A stretch of 64,000 nt of DNA. Origin: Dromiciops gliroides (lineage: Eukaryota; Chordata; Mammalia; Microbiotheria; Microbiotheriidae). Below are positions 1 through 17,400 of this stretch, piece after piece; within the stretch, counting starts at the first letter, position 1, and the number at the start of each line of letters is the position of its first letter. The position numbers and the translations under genes were made by a program. The DNA is taken from assembly GCF_019393635.1 (NCBI RefSeq), contig NC_057866.1:124001-188000 (forward strand). Reading direction: 5' to 3'. Below the pieces are notes generated by a model. It saw only the letters and a program-made list of their open reading frames with translations. It did no database searches and was not told the origin of the DNA.

Positions 1-627
1 CTTAAATTAGAGATCTGGGGGTTGCTTCCTGCTCCAAGGAAGGTACTGTAATCTTGTGACACCCCCCCCCTTCTCCCAGCACCCCCCATGCAGGGGTCAG
101 CATCCTCTCCGCCTCCATAGGGCCTCAAAGAGACTCCTCAGTGACCCTCCAGCTCTCATCTTCCCGGGCAGGGTGGGGGTGGGGGTGGGGCACGGATAAG
201 AAGGGCAAGAGCCGGGACCCTTGGGAGGAGCTGAGGAGTGGGTCCCGGCCCTATCCTGCCCCCTCCCCCTGGCGGGGCTTCCAAACTTGGAGGACCCCAG
301 GGCTCCTTCTCCATGCTTGGGGACGGCGGACGTGGGCACGGGGAAGCAACTGGGCCGGGGTGGCCCAAAGGCGCCCGAAGTGACAATCCACAAACTTGCA
401 GCCAGTTTCCTGCCCCGTGACGTGGAGGATGTGGGGGGGAGGGGCCTGTGCCTCTGCCGACTCCCCAAAGAAGGCGGGACCCACCCCACCCCGCCCCTCA
501 CTAGTCCTAACCCTGCCACCAGGCCTCCTGCCACCCAGGAAGGTGCCCGCTGAGACTAGCGAGCTGAAGCCAGGTAACTGTAACCCCGAGATCGAGAGCA
601 CCCTCCGCCCCCACCCCTACCCCCCAG
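1..627. other. GC-rich DNA upstream of PGGHG, no gene seen
   Basis: This stretch has C- and G-runs and long open frames on both strands caused by high GC. No splice-bounded coding segment and no recognised repeat were found. It is probably the proximal upstream region of PGGHG. Confidence 0.4.
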
Positions 628-947
628 GAAATAAAACGCCTTCCTGGGGGAGGGGAGGGTCAGCCGCCCCAGAATTCGGCCGACCTCAATCACCTGGGAC
701 GCCCTGGAACTGGACACCCACCCGCCCCAGGTGCAGAGGCCTGGGGTCGGACCCTGTTCGTGTGAGTCTGGGAAGAGGGAGGGGGGGAGGAGGGGAGGAG
801 GCAGGGAGGGAGCAGCAGACCGGCCCGGGGCAGACCTCCTCCTTGAATGGGGGGAGGGGGGAGGAAGGAGACCTTTCCCAACATGGGGGGTGGGGCGGGG
901 GCTGCCTGACTGGTCCGAGGCCTCTAGGTCCTCACTCTTGCACCAGG
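628..947 (+). promoter_or_regulatory. PGGHG: Candidate PGGHG promoter, non-coding first exon and intron 1
   Basis: An A/T-rich TATA-like word (AAATAAAACG, about 629-638) stands alone in a GC-rich stretch. About 120 bases on, a consensus donor GTGAGT lies at 762-767. The first coding exon is preceded by a pyrimidine tract and CAG ending at 946. This fits a short non-coding exon ending near 761 and an intron up to 946, as the human gene also has a 5' untranslated exon. The intron is purine/G-rich (776-900). The transcription start is inferred only; no transcript evidence is available here. Confidence 0.35.
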
Positions 948-7067
<6,120 letters not shown>

Positions 7068-7329
7068 GAGACCAGGAGGCCGACCTGCAGGAGCCCCTCC
7101 AGCAGCAGGAAGAGATAGAGCATCAGCCCCTCCATCCTGAGTCGTCCCCCCACACACACACACAAACACCAGGTTGGGGGCATGTCCTCTGACTGCTGAT
7201 GCTTGTCTCCTACCCCACCCCCCATCAGTCCACTGCCAATGCCTGTGGACTCTGCCTAGTCACCTCCCTGACCTAGTCAGGGTCAGGCCCACAGTAGCTT
7301 CCTCTAATTTGCCTCTGACAACAGCCTCT

Positions 7330-7810
7330 CCTTCCCAGATCCATCTGTTGTAGGCTGCCAGAGGCATCTTTCTAAGCCACCCCCGCCCAAACCCTCATTG
7401 ATTCCCTGGTGCCTACACAGTGAAATCCAAATTCCTGAGTGTGACATTCAAGGCCTTCCACCCCACCATCCCCCATGAACCCTCATTGACTCCCTAGTGC
7501 CTTCACAATGAAACCTGAATTCCTGAGTGTGACATTCAAGGCCTTCCTCCATGCCAGTCTTTATTCTCCTCTGGTACATTGGGTGTACTGGGTCACTGTC
7601 CTATGTTCATCTCCACGTTCCATGATCATGGAATGCCTTCCTTGACTCCACTCCCCACAGGACACCTTCCTTCCCCAAGTGATGGCCCGCCACTCTCTTC
7701 CGCCTTCTCTCAGTCCTGTCATTAGTTGTTCTTGTAATGGTGTGGGCCACACTGAGTCCATCTCTAGTCCTGGGGCCTGCATACAGCAGGGGTTCAATAA
7801 ATGCTGACAA
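7330..7810 (+). repeat. Probable L2-derived 3' region with an internal 85-base repeat; AATAAA at 7796
   Basis: Two copies of a segment starting ACCCTCATTGA (near 7393 and 7478), each running through GAGTGTGACATTCAAGGCCT, lie in tandem about 85 bases apart. They resemble an ancient L2-type unit. A canonical AATAAA lies at 7796-7801, about 730 bases after the PGGHG stop, and is the best candidate polyadenylation signal of that gene. It may come from the repeat. Confidence 0.45.
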
Positions 7811-8164
7811 GAGAATGAAGTGGCTCTCTTCCTCCCCCTGCCCTCCTCCCCCCCTTCCCCATCCTTAGAGGCTCTTTGACTCCCCCCCAGGAGCCAACCA
7901 GCTGCTAAGTCTGCCCTGTTCCCTTATCCCCATGCCACCTCACTGGGATCCCTGTACCCCCTCAGGCCTCTGTGGGCTCTGTGGCTTAAGACTCTGGTAC
8001 CTGTTTTCACCACTGACCCACCCTCAGGCCTCTCCCAGCAGAGTCTGAAGGAGGCTGGGCCTGTGATATCCATCAGTCTGTGGCTGGGATTGGCTGGGAG
8101 TGTGCCAGAGGAGACAGCAGAGAACAGTGGGAGAGAAGGAGGGAGACAAAGGCCCTCCACTTGA

Positions 8165-8330
8165 GTAACTCTTTTATTCAGCATTTACGCTGTGCTGGGC
8201 TCTACGGCTGGCCCTGGGATACAAGGGAGGGGGATGTAGGCTAAGTGCTCTGCAAGCCTCATCTCATCTGGAGTTTTGAAAAGCCTGGATTCCTGTCCTC
8301 AAGAAGCTCAGAATCTAAGGGGGGGGGGCG
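8165..8330. repeat. Old L2/L3-type interspersed repeat
   Basis: It contains GCTGTGCTGGGCTCTACG, GGGATACAAGG and CCTGTCCTCAAGAAGCTCAG, the same ancient unit as at 6828-6915. It lies in the PGGHG-IFITM5 spacer. The rest of the spacer (7811-9170) is GC-rich single-copy sequence with no gene seen. Confidence 0.45.
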
Positions 8331-9171
8331 ACTAGGACACACCCGGTAAACTGCTCCGATGCCGAGGGTAGGCTTGGGGGCAGGAAGGTGGAGTCAGGAA
8401 AAGAGCTGAGGGCTGAGGCTTTGGGCTGCATGAGCCTGGCGAGAGAGGCCAGGCCAGAGAAGAAAGCTGAAGACCCAGTAGGGAGCATCCCCGTTAAAGG
8501 TGACAACAGGAGATCCACCAGGGAGGGACGAGTGCAGCAGGGGCAGAGGCCAGAGGGAGGGTTCAGAGGCGTACCCCCCCCCAATCTGTTAAACTCTGGG
8601 AAGAGTCTGGAGAAAACTCCGGTGTCCCTGGAGAACTTGGAGTGGGGCCGAAGCCAGGTCGCATTAGGGGAGTGTGTCAGCAGCGTGGGCCGTCCCTCGG
8701 AGCCACCTGAGGGGAGGGGGAGGCAGTGCTGACTCAGGCTCCCTCCCCGCTCCAACAGGCAGCCGAATCTGGGCTGGGTGTGGTAGCTTTGAGCCTCCCC
8801 ACAGGCAGCATTTGGAACCCAAAGGGGAAGGCGAGAGGCGCCGCCCTGTAATTAGGGTCGGCCGAGGGGCCCCAGGACCGCCAGCCCTCCAGCCCCACCA
8901 CGCCCTGGGTTCTGCCTTCGATCTGGTCCTCCCCTCAAGCCAGTGTGAAGGAATGGCTGGAGGGGTGGGGGAAGAAGCTAATGCAGCTCGCAAAGGCTTG
9001 GCCCCACCCAGGGTGCTGACTGAGGGGAGGCCAGGCCACCCACGGTGGGAACCGGCCGCTCTTCCCTCCGCAGATGGGGGACAAAAAGGGGTGAAAGTGG
9101 GGGTGCCAAGCACGGCTGGAGTGGGACAGATTCCAAGGGTTCCGATGTCCCAAAGTTATGCGTGGCCAGTC

Positions 9172-9177
9172 TTTAAT
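9172..9177 (-). terminator. IFITM5: Candidate IFITM5 polyadenylation signal (ATTAAA)
   Basis: The minus strand reads ATTAAA here, 529 bases downstream of the IFITM5 stop. A second hexamer (AATAAA, 8173-8178) lies inside an old repeat and is a less likely alternative. Confidence 0.4.
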
Positions 9178-9705
9178 TCAGGCTAAGATCCCCACGCTCT
9201 CACTGGGCCCTGGTTCGCTCTGATTCTCTGAGTGACTGAGCGTTCACACGCACACACCTGCTCCGACACACACGCAGGTAGCTTTAAGGAAGGGGGACGG
9301 ACGCTCCTGGAGCTGGAGGGGGGGGGCGGGGGGGGACGGTAAGGGAGCTGGGGACTGGCTTCAAGTTGGCCCCGCCCAGGCTCCCTGCAGAGGGGCTGCA
9401 GAACCTCTCGGAGGGTGAGGACCTTGAGACAGCTCGGCGGGGTGAAGAGAAGGCGGTGTGGACCACTAGGGAGACCATTTGCCAGGGAGAAAACCCGAAG
9501 CCTGAGTGAGGGGCGGCCTTCCTCCGCACCCCAGACTAGGATCGAGGGGTCCTCAGGGATCTAGACAGATGTTTCTTGGACAGGAGTCGGGGTGGAAGTT
9601 GGGGAGGAGGGAGTCTTGAGGGGTTGGGTGGGAGTGGATGTGTCCTCGTGGGGGGGGAGGGAGGGGGAGCGGCAGGAGTAAGAGCCCGGGGTAACGGGCA
9701 CAGGG

Positions 9706-11101
9706 TCAGTCGTAATCAGCCTCGTTGAACTTGACGCTGAAGTAGCTCATGGAGCCCTGGGCCAGGCGGGACAGGTGCAGGGCCCCGGTCACCACCAGCG
9801 CCACGAGCAGCAGGGGCAGCAGCAGCGTCCACACGGTCGCCAGGATGTTGTAGCATTTGGCTTTGGAGCCAAAGCGCTGCGCCGCTTCCAGATCCCCAGC
9901 CACCTTCTGGTCCCGGGCCTGGGCAGGGACAAATCATTAAACATCCCTTGGAGACCGACCCCCGGAAACTTCACCCCAGCTGAGGGCCCTGGCCGTTCGC
10001 CCTCAGGGAAAATGCACTAAGTACCCAGCACTAACGCTCCGGAAAACTCAATGGTTCCCTATTCACTCTGGGCAAGAGGAGAGGAGAGAATAAACTCCTT
10101 TTCCGCAGTCAAGCAATACAACTTTCCTCATGGGCCAAGTCCCCAAAGTGCCTGTTTCAGTCTGTACCCTAAGCAGGACTGGTGTTCAGTGATTTTAACT
10201 CATTATTCTGAGAAAGAGAAGGATCACAGACTTTATCATCCTGTCCGAGGAGGCCCCGACACACACAAAAGATGAAGAAGGCCTGTTTTGAGATCCAACG
10301 GAACCCCCGACCCTGAGGTGACCTCCCCTCCCTTTCCCTCCCCATCCCTCTTCTTCCCTCATTGGGTCCAGATCCCGTATGTCCTCGGGGAGTTACACGT
10401 GGTCTTTTCCCGTTAGAAGAGGAGCGGGGGGGGGGGGGGGGACGGAGGACGGAGCGGGAAGTGCTTTTTGCCCCTCCCTCCTGTTAAAAGTACTCGTAGC
10501 GCTGAGCATCCAGCCTAGCACATACATGCTTGTGCGCCCCTCCAAGTGTGGCTCCCTCTGCCATTCCCCCGTCTTGCATTGGGCGTTTCCAGTCTAACTG
10601 GCCTCCTCGCTGTGCCCAGGTGTTCGCGGTTGGACCCGAGGCCTTCCCTAGCTTCTCCAGATGGTCCCCCAGCCTCTTCCCTCCCCTTGAGAATGGTGGC
10701 ATCTCGCCTTTCTATTCTCTTCTGGGGCCAGAGTCCGGCCCCACCCCGCACACCTCCGGGGCCCTCCTCCTGCAGCCTAGTCGAATAGTCCCAGAGTGCC
10801 ACATATTCCCAGGCGAGGGCTTTTCTTCCTGGAGCCAGGTGGAACACGCCCTTTCGCCCTCCTCCCCGACCCCGCCCAGACCTCGGAGGGCCCCCCTCTA
10901 TTCCCGTACCTTGATGGAATAGGCCAGGGCGAGGAAGCCCAGGCAGCAGAGATTCAAGTAGAGGGTGTTGAAGACGGACCAAACCAAGTGGTCTCTCGGG
11001 GGGCGCGGGGATCCCCCCATGGGGATCACGGTGGCAGAGCTGGGCTCTGGGTCACGGATCGTCATGGGCAAATGTTCCCCACGGGGGTACGACGTGTCCA
11101 T
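9706..11101 (-). CDS. IFITM5: Interferon-induced transmembrane protein 5 (BRIL), 2 exons
   Basis: This is the osteoblast-restricted member of the CD225/dispanin family, needed for bone mineralisation. Exon 1 coding is 11101-10910 and exon 2 is 9918-9706; the intron has GT (10909-10908) and AG (9920-9919), phase 0. The protein has 134 residues (human 132). Landmarks: N-terminal [10 protein letters not shown], first hydrophobic segment [20 protein letters not shown] with the palmitoylated-type CC pair, [18 protein letters not shown] across the splice, [11 protein letters not shown], a second membrane segment, and the acidic tail FNEADYD (human FDDADYD). Ser42 equals human Ser40, the residue mutated to Leu in severe osteogenesis imperfecta. 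It is transcribed towards PGGHG, as in human. The 5' leader keeps an in-frame ACG at positions -15 to -13 (see findings). Confidence 0.96.
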
Positions 11102-11212
11102 GGGTTCGAGTCCCGTATCTCCCTTCCGAGCTCCGGCAGCCTAACTCCGGGGAGGGATCTGGCCAATCCCTTTTTAAGGCTCTGGCCCAGCCGCATGGGT
11201 CTCTATATAGAA
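11102..11212 (-). promoter_or_regulatory. IFITM5: IFITM5 5' leader and core promoter
   Basis: On the minus strand, CTATATAG (near 11208-11201) and CCTTAAAAAGGG (near 11179-11168) are TATA-like words about 100 and 70 bases upstream of the ATG. The second spacing fits a short leader. Immediately before the ATG the leader reads ACG GGA CTC GAA CCC in frame. Which TATA is used is not settled. Confidence 0.5.
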
Positions 11213-11457
11213 CAGCAAATGACAGACTGGCCTTGGGGCACGGGGTGGGGTGGGGGGCTCAGGAAGCCTGGACACGGCCCAGAGCCATCCCCATTCCCAC
11301 ACACTCGGCTGGCGGCTAGCCCAAAGCTCAGATCCAGGCTTACCCTCCCCACACTGCCCCCAAACCGCACGGTCCTCAGAAAGATGGTTTGGGGCCTGGC
11401 TTGTGAAATCATTGGTATGGGGAGGAACTCTCAGGGAGTCCTCTAGAGCTGCCTGCC

Positions 11458-11700
11458 AGAGAGGTTAAGTGATTTACCCAGCGTCACAAAGCCAGCATGT
11501 GTCAGAGGCCAACACCATTGGTTGGGTTTTAGCGTTTCTGTTATTTTAGTGAAGTGGTCGCTGCAGTCACATACATACACACAATACATCCCCACACATA
11601 CACTACCCCCCCCCATATACACCTCCCCCCACGGGACACCACAGGGACACAGACATGCACACCCAGTCCACACTCACATGCACCCCACACCCCAGGCCCT
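11458..11700. repeat. MIR scrap and CA-rich simple sequence
   Basis: A short antisense MIR piece (GTTAAGTGATTTACCCAG) is followed by imperfect CA/CCCA simple sequence to about 11700. The rest of 11213-12285 holds no recognisable gene. Confidence 0.5.
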
Positions 11701-12285
11701 TCCCCTCCACATCAATTTCATAGGTACAGGAAATTTTACCAGAGGAAACTCTCAGACACATTCTTGAGTATACCCTGCTGCTTTGAAGAACCAATCTATG
11801 TGCTTCTGGGGATCCCCCCATGCACTGCCTCCCCTTTCCACCCTTTCCCAAGAATCGGTATCCCCTGAAGAACATTGGGGGAGACTTCTCCCCACCCCCA
11901 AGCTCTTGGAAGAAATGAGAGATGGGATTCCTGTAGGAGAGGCCCAATCTCTCCCCATCCCTGCAGGAGGTAGGCAAAGTTCACTGAGATTCCTCAGCCA
12001 CTATTTCAGCTCCACCCTCTCCCCTCAACCAAAAGGGAGCTGAAGGGTAGAAGCCAGTACAGAGAGAGGGCCTGGGTCTGTTCATGAAGCCCTCCAGTAT
12101 TCTCAGATATTTTGAGGTTCCCTTGATGTCTGGTAGCCACACCTCTCTGGAGGCTCTGAAGCACAATCACCTGGACATCCTCCCCCTCCTCCTCCTCATA
12201 AGGCCAAGGTGGGTGGGGCAGAAGAAAATGGCTGCTGTGTGGAAGGGGTGGGGGCTCCTAAGTTCTCTTTGAAGAGTGAAGCTGA

Positions 12286-12696
12286 TGTGGGCTGGAATTG
12301 GGGGTCCAATTGATCATGAATAGTCCCAAAAGAATTACAAGACTCAGTTTCCTAAGTTTTATTGCAATAGTGTGTGTGACCACAGGGAGAGAACCAGAAT
12401 ATTGGAAAGGTATCTCTCAAATAAGGAAAGGAAAGACAGTTATATTTACAGTATGGATAAATTGATTATCAATCTCATTAGAATAATCTCCACCTTGGGG
12501 AGGTACAGGGGAGGGCCTGTCCTTCTCATTACAATATTCTCCACCTAGGGGTGTTACAAGGGGGGGGCTTATCCTAATTTGGAATTCCTGGGATCCTAAG
12601 TCAACCCCCGAGGCAGGTACCTTTTTCAGTGGAGGTGTGTTTTGGGGGTTTACACATCATAAGGTGAATCTAGGGACAAATTTGGCCTTTTCTGCA
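12286..12696 (-). mobile_element. Probable solo LTR of an endogenous retrovirus (unclassified)
   Basis: Read on the minus strand it begins TGCAGAAAAGG, carries GCAATAAAACTT as a polyadenylation-type word about 75 bases before its end and closes with CCAGCCCACA. The flanks GCTGA/GCTGT are near-identical 5-base sequences. It is a fossil with no internal retroviral region beside it. Boundaries are inferred. Confidence 0.4.
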
Positions 12697-13119
12697 GCTG
12701 TCTCTTTCTGATTCCCATGGCTAGTTTCAAAATAGAATCATTTTTCATTAGAATTTCTAGAGGTTGTCTTTTTCCTTTATTGTTATTTTGACCTGACCCA
12801 TTCTGATCCGTTATGGATGATGATCACTATGGGTACGAGAACCTAACATAAGTTATCCATTAACTGGGATCTGACTGCCTTTTAGAGCTCATATCTGAAT
12901 TAGAGCTTAGGTCTTAGGTTTTTCTATGAACCCTTTTTTGCCTCCTACATCAAAGCTAGTGCTAAAGGCATGGATAATTGGTGTTCATGGGACACTGGCT
13001 CACCAGCCTTGTGGCAATCAGGACTACCCCCCCACACACACCAGACCACCAGGAAGCTCAAGGCCATAGATCTGGTAACATCTGTTACCTTGAGTTAGGA
13101 ACAATCACAGTTTATCAAG

Positions 13120-13430
13120 AGGGGTTCAGGAAGGATGGTACAAGGACCTGTGTTCAAGTCCTGGCTCTTCCATCTGTTCTGACCCTGTCACCCCCCCCCC
13201 TTTCTTTGCGGGGCAATGGGGATTAAGTGACTTGCCCAGGGTCACACAGCTAGTAAGTGTCAAGTGTCTGAGGCCGGATTTGAACTCAAGTACTCCTGAA
13301 TCCAGGGCCAGTGTTTTATCCACTGCACCACCTAGCCACCCCCCCCCCTTTTGAAGCCTATTTCCTCCTTTGTAAGGTAGGACTAAAGGGCACCTGGGGT
13401 CTCTTCCAGATCCTAGTCTATGATCCTATC
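13120..13430 (+). repeat. MIR/THER-type SINE, split by a WSINE1-type insertion
   Basis: The head (TGTGTTCAAGTCCTGGCTC) and the core/tail (ATTTCCTCCTTTGTAAGGTA, then TTCCAGATCCTAGTCTATGA) flank the SINE at 13201-13346, so the old element was split by the younger one. Confidence 0.6.
13201..13346 (-). mobile_element. WSINE1-type SINE
   Basis: The plus strand reads TTAAGTGACTTGCCCAGGGT, CACACAGCTAGTAAGTGTCA and CTGAGGCCGGATTTGAACTC, the diagnostic core in reverse. It ends in a C-run. It is inserted in an older MIR-type element. Confidence 0.9.
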
Positions 13431-13771
13431 AACTTGTAACTTCTAATTGACTGGTTTTTCTTTTCCTCTTAATTTTCTTGCCATATCCCAGAGCCAAAGG
13501 AAACTGGGAAGGGTGCAGTTGCTGAATGTCCCAAATATCCTAAAAATAAAGGGAGTCCCAAAGACCCCTGTGGTGAAGGGTGGGAGCCATGAGTTTGTTA
13601 TTCCTGCTTGAAGGTGGGCTTTGATCCAAGAAGCTCCTCCCTCTTTCAGGCTGATATACCCTTCTGTTAAGAGCTGAGGGGCTATGGATGCAGATTGTTC
13701 CACATGCTCTTGGATAAGGGTATCTCTGAAAGGTTTTCCAAACCCCTTTTTATTTTGTTTTCTATCTCTAT

Positions 13772-13799
13772 TACAAAACAAACAAACAAACAAACAAAC
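13772..13799. repeat. Short (AAAC)n microsatellite
   Basis: AAAC/CAAA units repeat about seven times. Confidence 0.85.
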
Positions 13800-13875
13800 C
13801 ATGGATGAGGGAGTATTTGGAAATGAATGGGCTGTCGAAACATAAAGTGTCAGTAAAACTTCTTTAAAAATTTCT

Positions 13876-14038
13876 TTTTTTTTCTTTTTTTTTTGGGGGG
13901 GGCAGGGTACTGAGGGTTAAGTGACTTGCCCAGGGTCACACAGCTAGTTAAGTGTCAAGTGTCTGAGGCCGGATTTGAACTCAGGTCCTCCTGAATCCAA
14001 GGCCAGTGCTTTATCCACTGTGCCACCTAGCTGCCCCC
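13876..14038 (-). mobile_element. WSINE1-type SINE
   Basis: It has a poly-T (plus-strand) tail at the left, the full core and a head ending TAGCTGCCCCC. Probable target duplication AAAAATYTCT lies at 13866-13875 and 14039-14048. Confidence 0.9.
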
Positions 14039-14056
14039 AAAAATCTCTCATCTCAA

Positions 14057-14309
14057 TCACACCCTCCACCTCCAGAGAAAGACCTGATGTTGGTGGAACA
14101 GACTGAAGCAGGTCATTTCTCACTTTCTTTCCTTTTCTTCTCTTTTAAGCAAGTTTTCTTGTACAAAATGACAAATATGGTCATGTTTTACATAATCATA
14201 CATGTTGAACTCATATATAATTGTTTGCTGCCTCAGGGAGGGGAGAGGGGAGGGAAAGAGGGATACAAATTGGAACCCAGAACTATAAATAAAAATGTTT
14301 ATTACTTTG
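14057..14309 (+). mobile_element. L1 3' UTR, severely 5'-truncated insertion
   Basis: It contains CCACCTCCAGAGAAAGACCT, a T-rich stretch, ATGGTCATGTTTTACATAAT and the terminal AATAAAAATGTTTATTAC, as in the other L1 3' ends of this window. Flanking copies of AAAAATCTCTYATCTCAA (14039-14056 and 14310-14327) form an 18-base target duplication with one mismatch. Confidence 0.85.
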
Positions 14310-14327
14310 AAAAATCTCTTATCTCAA

Positions 14328-14456
14328 AGAAGACAGAAAGCATTACAAAATGTAAAATAGGTCATTTTGATTATATAAAATTAAAAAGCTTTTGCACAAA
14401 CTAAACTAATATAAACCAAGATTATAAGGAAAGCAGAAAACTGGGAAAGAATTTTT
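14328..14456 (+). mobile_element. Older L1, ORF2 part 1 of 3
   Basis: The sequence GTAAAATAGGTCATTTTGAT and AATTAAAAAGCTTTTGCACA encodes the CKxxxFDYIKLKxFCTN region of L1 ORF2. It stops at a target site and resumes at 18796 after the minus-strand L1. Confidence 0.85.
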
Positions 14457-17400
14457 TTTTTAATGTATGAGGTATTTTATTTTTTCCATTACATGTAAAG
14501 ATAGTTCTCAACTTTTGTTTATACATGCTTTACAATTTCAGATTTTTCTCCCTCCCACCCCTCCCTCCCCCCTCCCCTAGACAGCAGGTAATTTGATATA
14601 GGTTATATCTATATATCTCTATACATATATATATATACACACACACACATATATATACACATAATAACATTAATCCTATTTCTGCATTAATCCTGTTACA
14701 AGAGAAAGAATCAGAGCAGTGATGCAAAACCTCAAAATAGAAAGAAAAAAAAAAACCAACAGCACCCAAAACAAAAGAAATAATATGGTTCAATCAGCAT
14801 CTATACTCCACAGTTCTTTCTTTCTTTTTTTTTTCTTGGATTTGGAGATCCTCTTCTATCATGAGTTCCCTGGAACTCTTCTGTACCATTGCATTGGTGA
14901 GAAGAATATAGTCCATCACAGTAGGTCAACACTCAATGTTGATGATACTGTGTACAATGTTCTTCTGGTTCTGCTCATCTCACTCATCATCAGCTCACGT
15001 AAGACCCTCCAGGTTTCTCTGAACTCTTCCTGCTCATCATTTCTTACAGCACAATAGTATTCCATTGTATTCATATACCACAACTTGTCCAGCCATTCCC
15101 CAATTGATGGGCACCCCCCTCAACTTCCAATTCCTTGCTACCACGTAAAGAGCAGCTATAAATATTTTTGTACATGTGGGTCCCTTTCCCCCTTCCATGA
15201 TTTCTTTGGGCAAAAGACCTAAAAGTGGGATTGTTGGGTCAAAGGGTATGCACAGCTTTATCGCCCTTTGGGCATAATTCCAAATTGCTCTCCAGAATGG
15301 TTGGATCAGCTCACAGCTCCACCAACAATGCATTAGTGTTCCAATTTTCCCACAGCCTCTCCAACATTTATTATCTTCCTTTTTTGTCATTTTAGCCAAT
15401 CTGATAGGTGTCAGGTGGTACCTCAGAGTTGTTTTAATTTGCATCTCTCTAATCATTAGAGATTTAGAGCATTTTTTCATATGGGAACAGATAGCTTTGG
15501 TTTCTTCATCAGAAAACTGCCTGTTCATATCCTTTGACCATTTCTCAATTGGGGAATGACTTGGATTCTTATAAATTTGATTTAATTCCCTATATATTTT
15601 AGAGATGAGGCCTTTATCAGAAGCACTGGCCTCAAAAATTGTTTCCCAGCTTTCTGCCTCCCTTCCAATTTTGGATGCATTGCTTCTGTTTGTACAAAAA
15701 TTTTTTAATTTAATATAATCAAAATCATCCATTTTGCATTTTATAATATACTCTATCTCTTGTTTGGTCAAAAACTGTTTTCCTTTCCAAAGATCTGATA
15801 GGTACACTATTCCTTTCTCTCCTAATTTACCTATGGTATCACCTCTTATGTCTAAATCATGTATCCATTTTGACCTTATTTTAGTATAAGGTGTAAGATG
15901 TTGGTCTATGCCTAATTTCTGCCATACTATCTTCCAGTTTTCCCAGCAGTTTTTGTCAAATACTGAGTTCCTATTCCAGAAGCTGGAGTCTTTGGGTTTA
16001 TCAAACACTACATTACTAGTGTCATTTACTACTGCATTTCCTGAGCCTAGCCTATTCCATTGATCTACCACTCTATTTTTAGCCAGTACCAGATAGTTTT
16101 GATGACTGCCGCTTTATAGTAAAGCTCCAGGTTTGGTACCGCTAACCCACCTTCCTGTGAATTTTTTTTTCATTATTTCCCTGGATATTCTTGATTTTTT
16201 GTTTTTCCAGATGAATTTTGTTATTATTTTTTCTAGCTGTATAAAATAATTTTTAGGTAGTCTGATTGGTATGGCACTGAATAAGTAAATTAATTTAGGC
16301 AGTATTGTCATTTTTACTATATTAGCTCTGCCTATCCATGAGCAAGTGATATCTTTCCAATTATTTAGATCTGATTTGATTTGTGTGAAGAGTGTTTGGT
16401 AGTTGTGTTCATAGAGTTCCTGGGTTTGTCTTGGCAAGTAGACTCCAAGTATTTTATATTATCTACCGTTACTTTAAATGGAATTTCTCTTTCTATCTCT
16501 TGCTGCTGGACTTTGTTGGTCATGTATAGAAATCCTGATGATTTATGTGGATTTATTTTATATCCTGCTACTTTGCTAAAGTTGTTAATTGTTTCAAGTA
16601 ATTTTGACTTGATTCTCGAGGATTCCTTAAGTATACCATCATATCATCTGCAAAGAGTGATAGTTTTGTTTCCTCCTTGCCTATTCTAATTCCTTTAATT
16701 CCCTTCTCTTCTCTGATTGCTAAAGCTAACATTTCTAGAACAATATTAAATAATAGGGGTGATAATGGACATCCCTGTTTCACCCCTGATCTTATTGGGA
16801 AGGCCTCTAATTTATCTCCATTGCATATAATACTTGCTGATGGCTTTAGGTAGATACTGTTTATTATTCTAAGGAAAGCTCCCCCTATTCCTAAACTCTC
16901 TAGTGTTTTTATTAGGAATGGGTGCTGTACTTTGTCAAAAGCTTTCTCTGCATCTATTGAGATAATCATATGATTTTGGTTGGTTTTCTTATTGATGTGG
17001 TTGATGATGTTAATAGTTTTCCTAATGTTGAACCAGCCCTGCATTCCTGGTATAAATCCCACCTGGTCATAGTGTATTATCCTGGTGATCACTTGCTGTA
17101 ATCTCCTTGCTAATATCTTATTTAAGATTTTAGCATCAATATTCATTAGGGAGATTGGTCTATAATTTTCTTTCTCTGTTTTTGCTTTGCCCTGGTTTTG
17201 GTATCACCACCATATTTGTGTCATAAAACGAATTTGGTAGAACTCCTTCTTCCCCTATTTTTCAAATAATTTGTATAATATTGGAATTAATTGTTCTTTA
17301 AATGTTTGGTAAAATTCACCCGTAAACCCATCTGGCCCTGGGGATTTTTTCTTAGGGAGTTCATTAATAGCTTGTTCAATTTATTTTTCTAATATGGGTT

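Noticed and set aside
7796-7801. AATAAA as certain PGGHG polyadenylation site
   Set aside because: It may belong to an L2-type repeat, so it is offered only as the best candidate.
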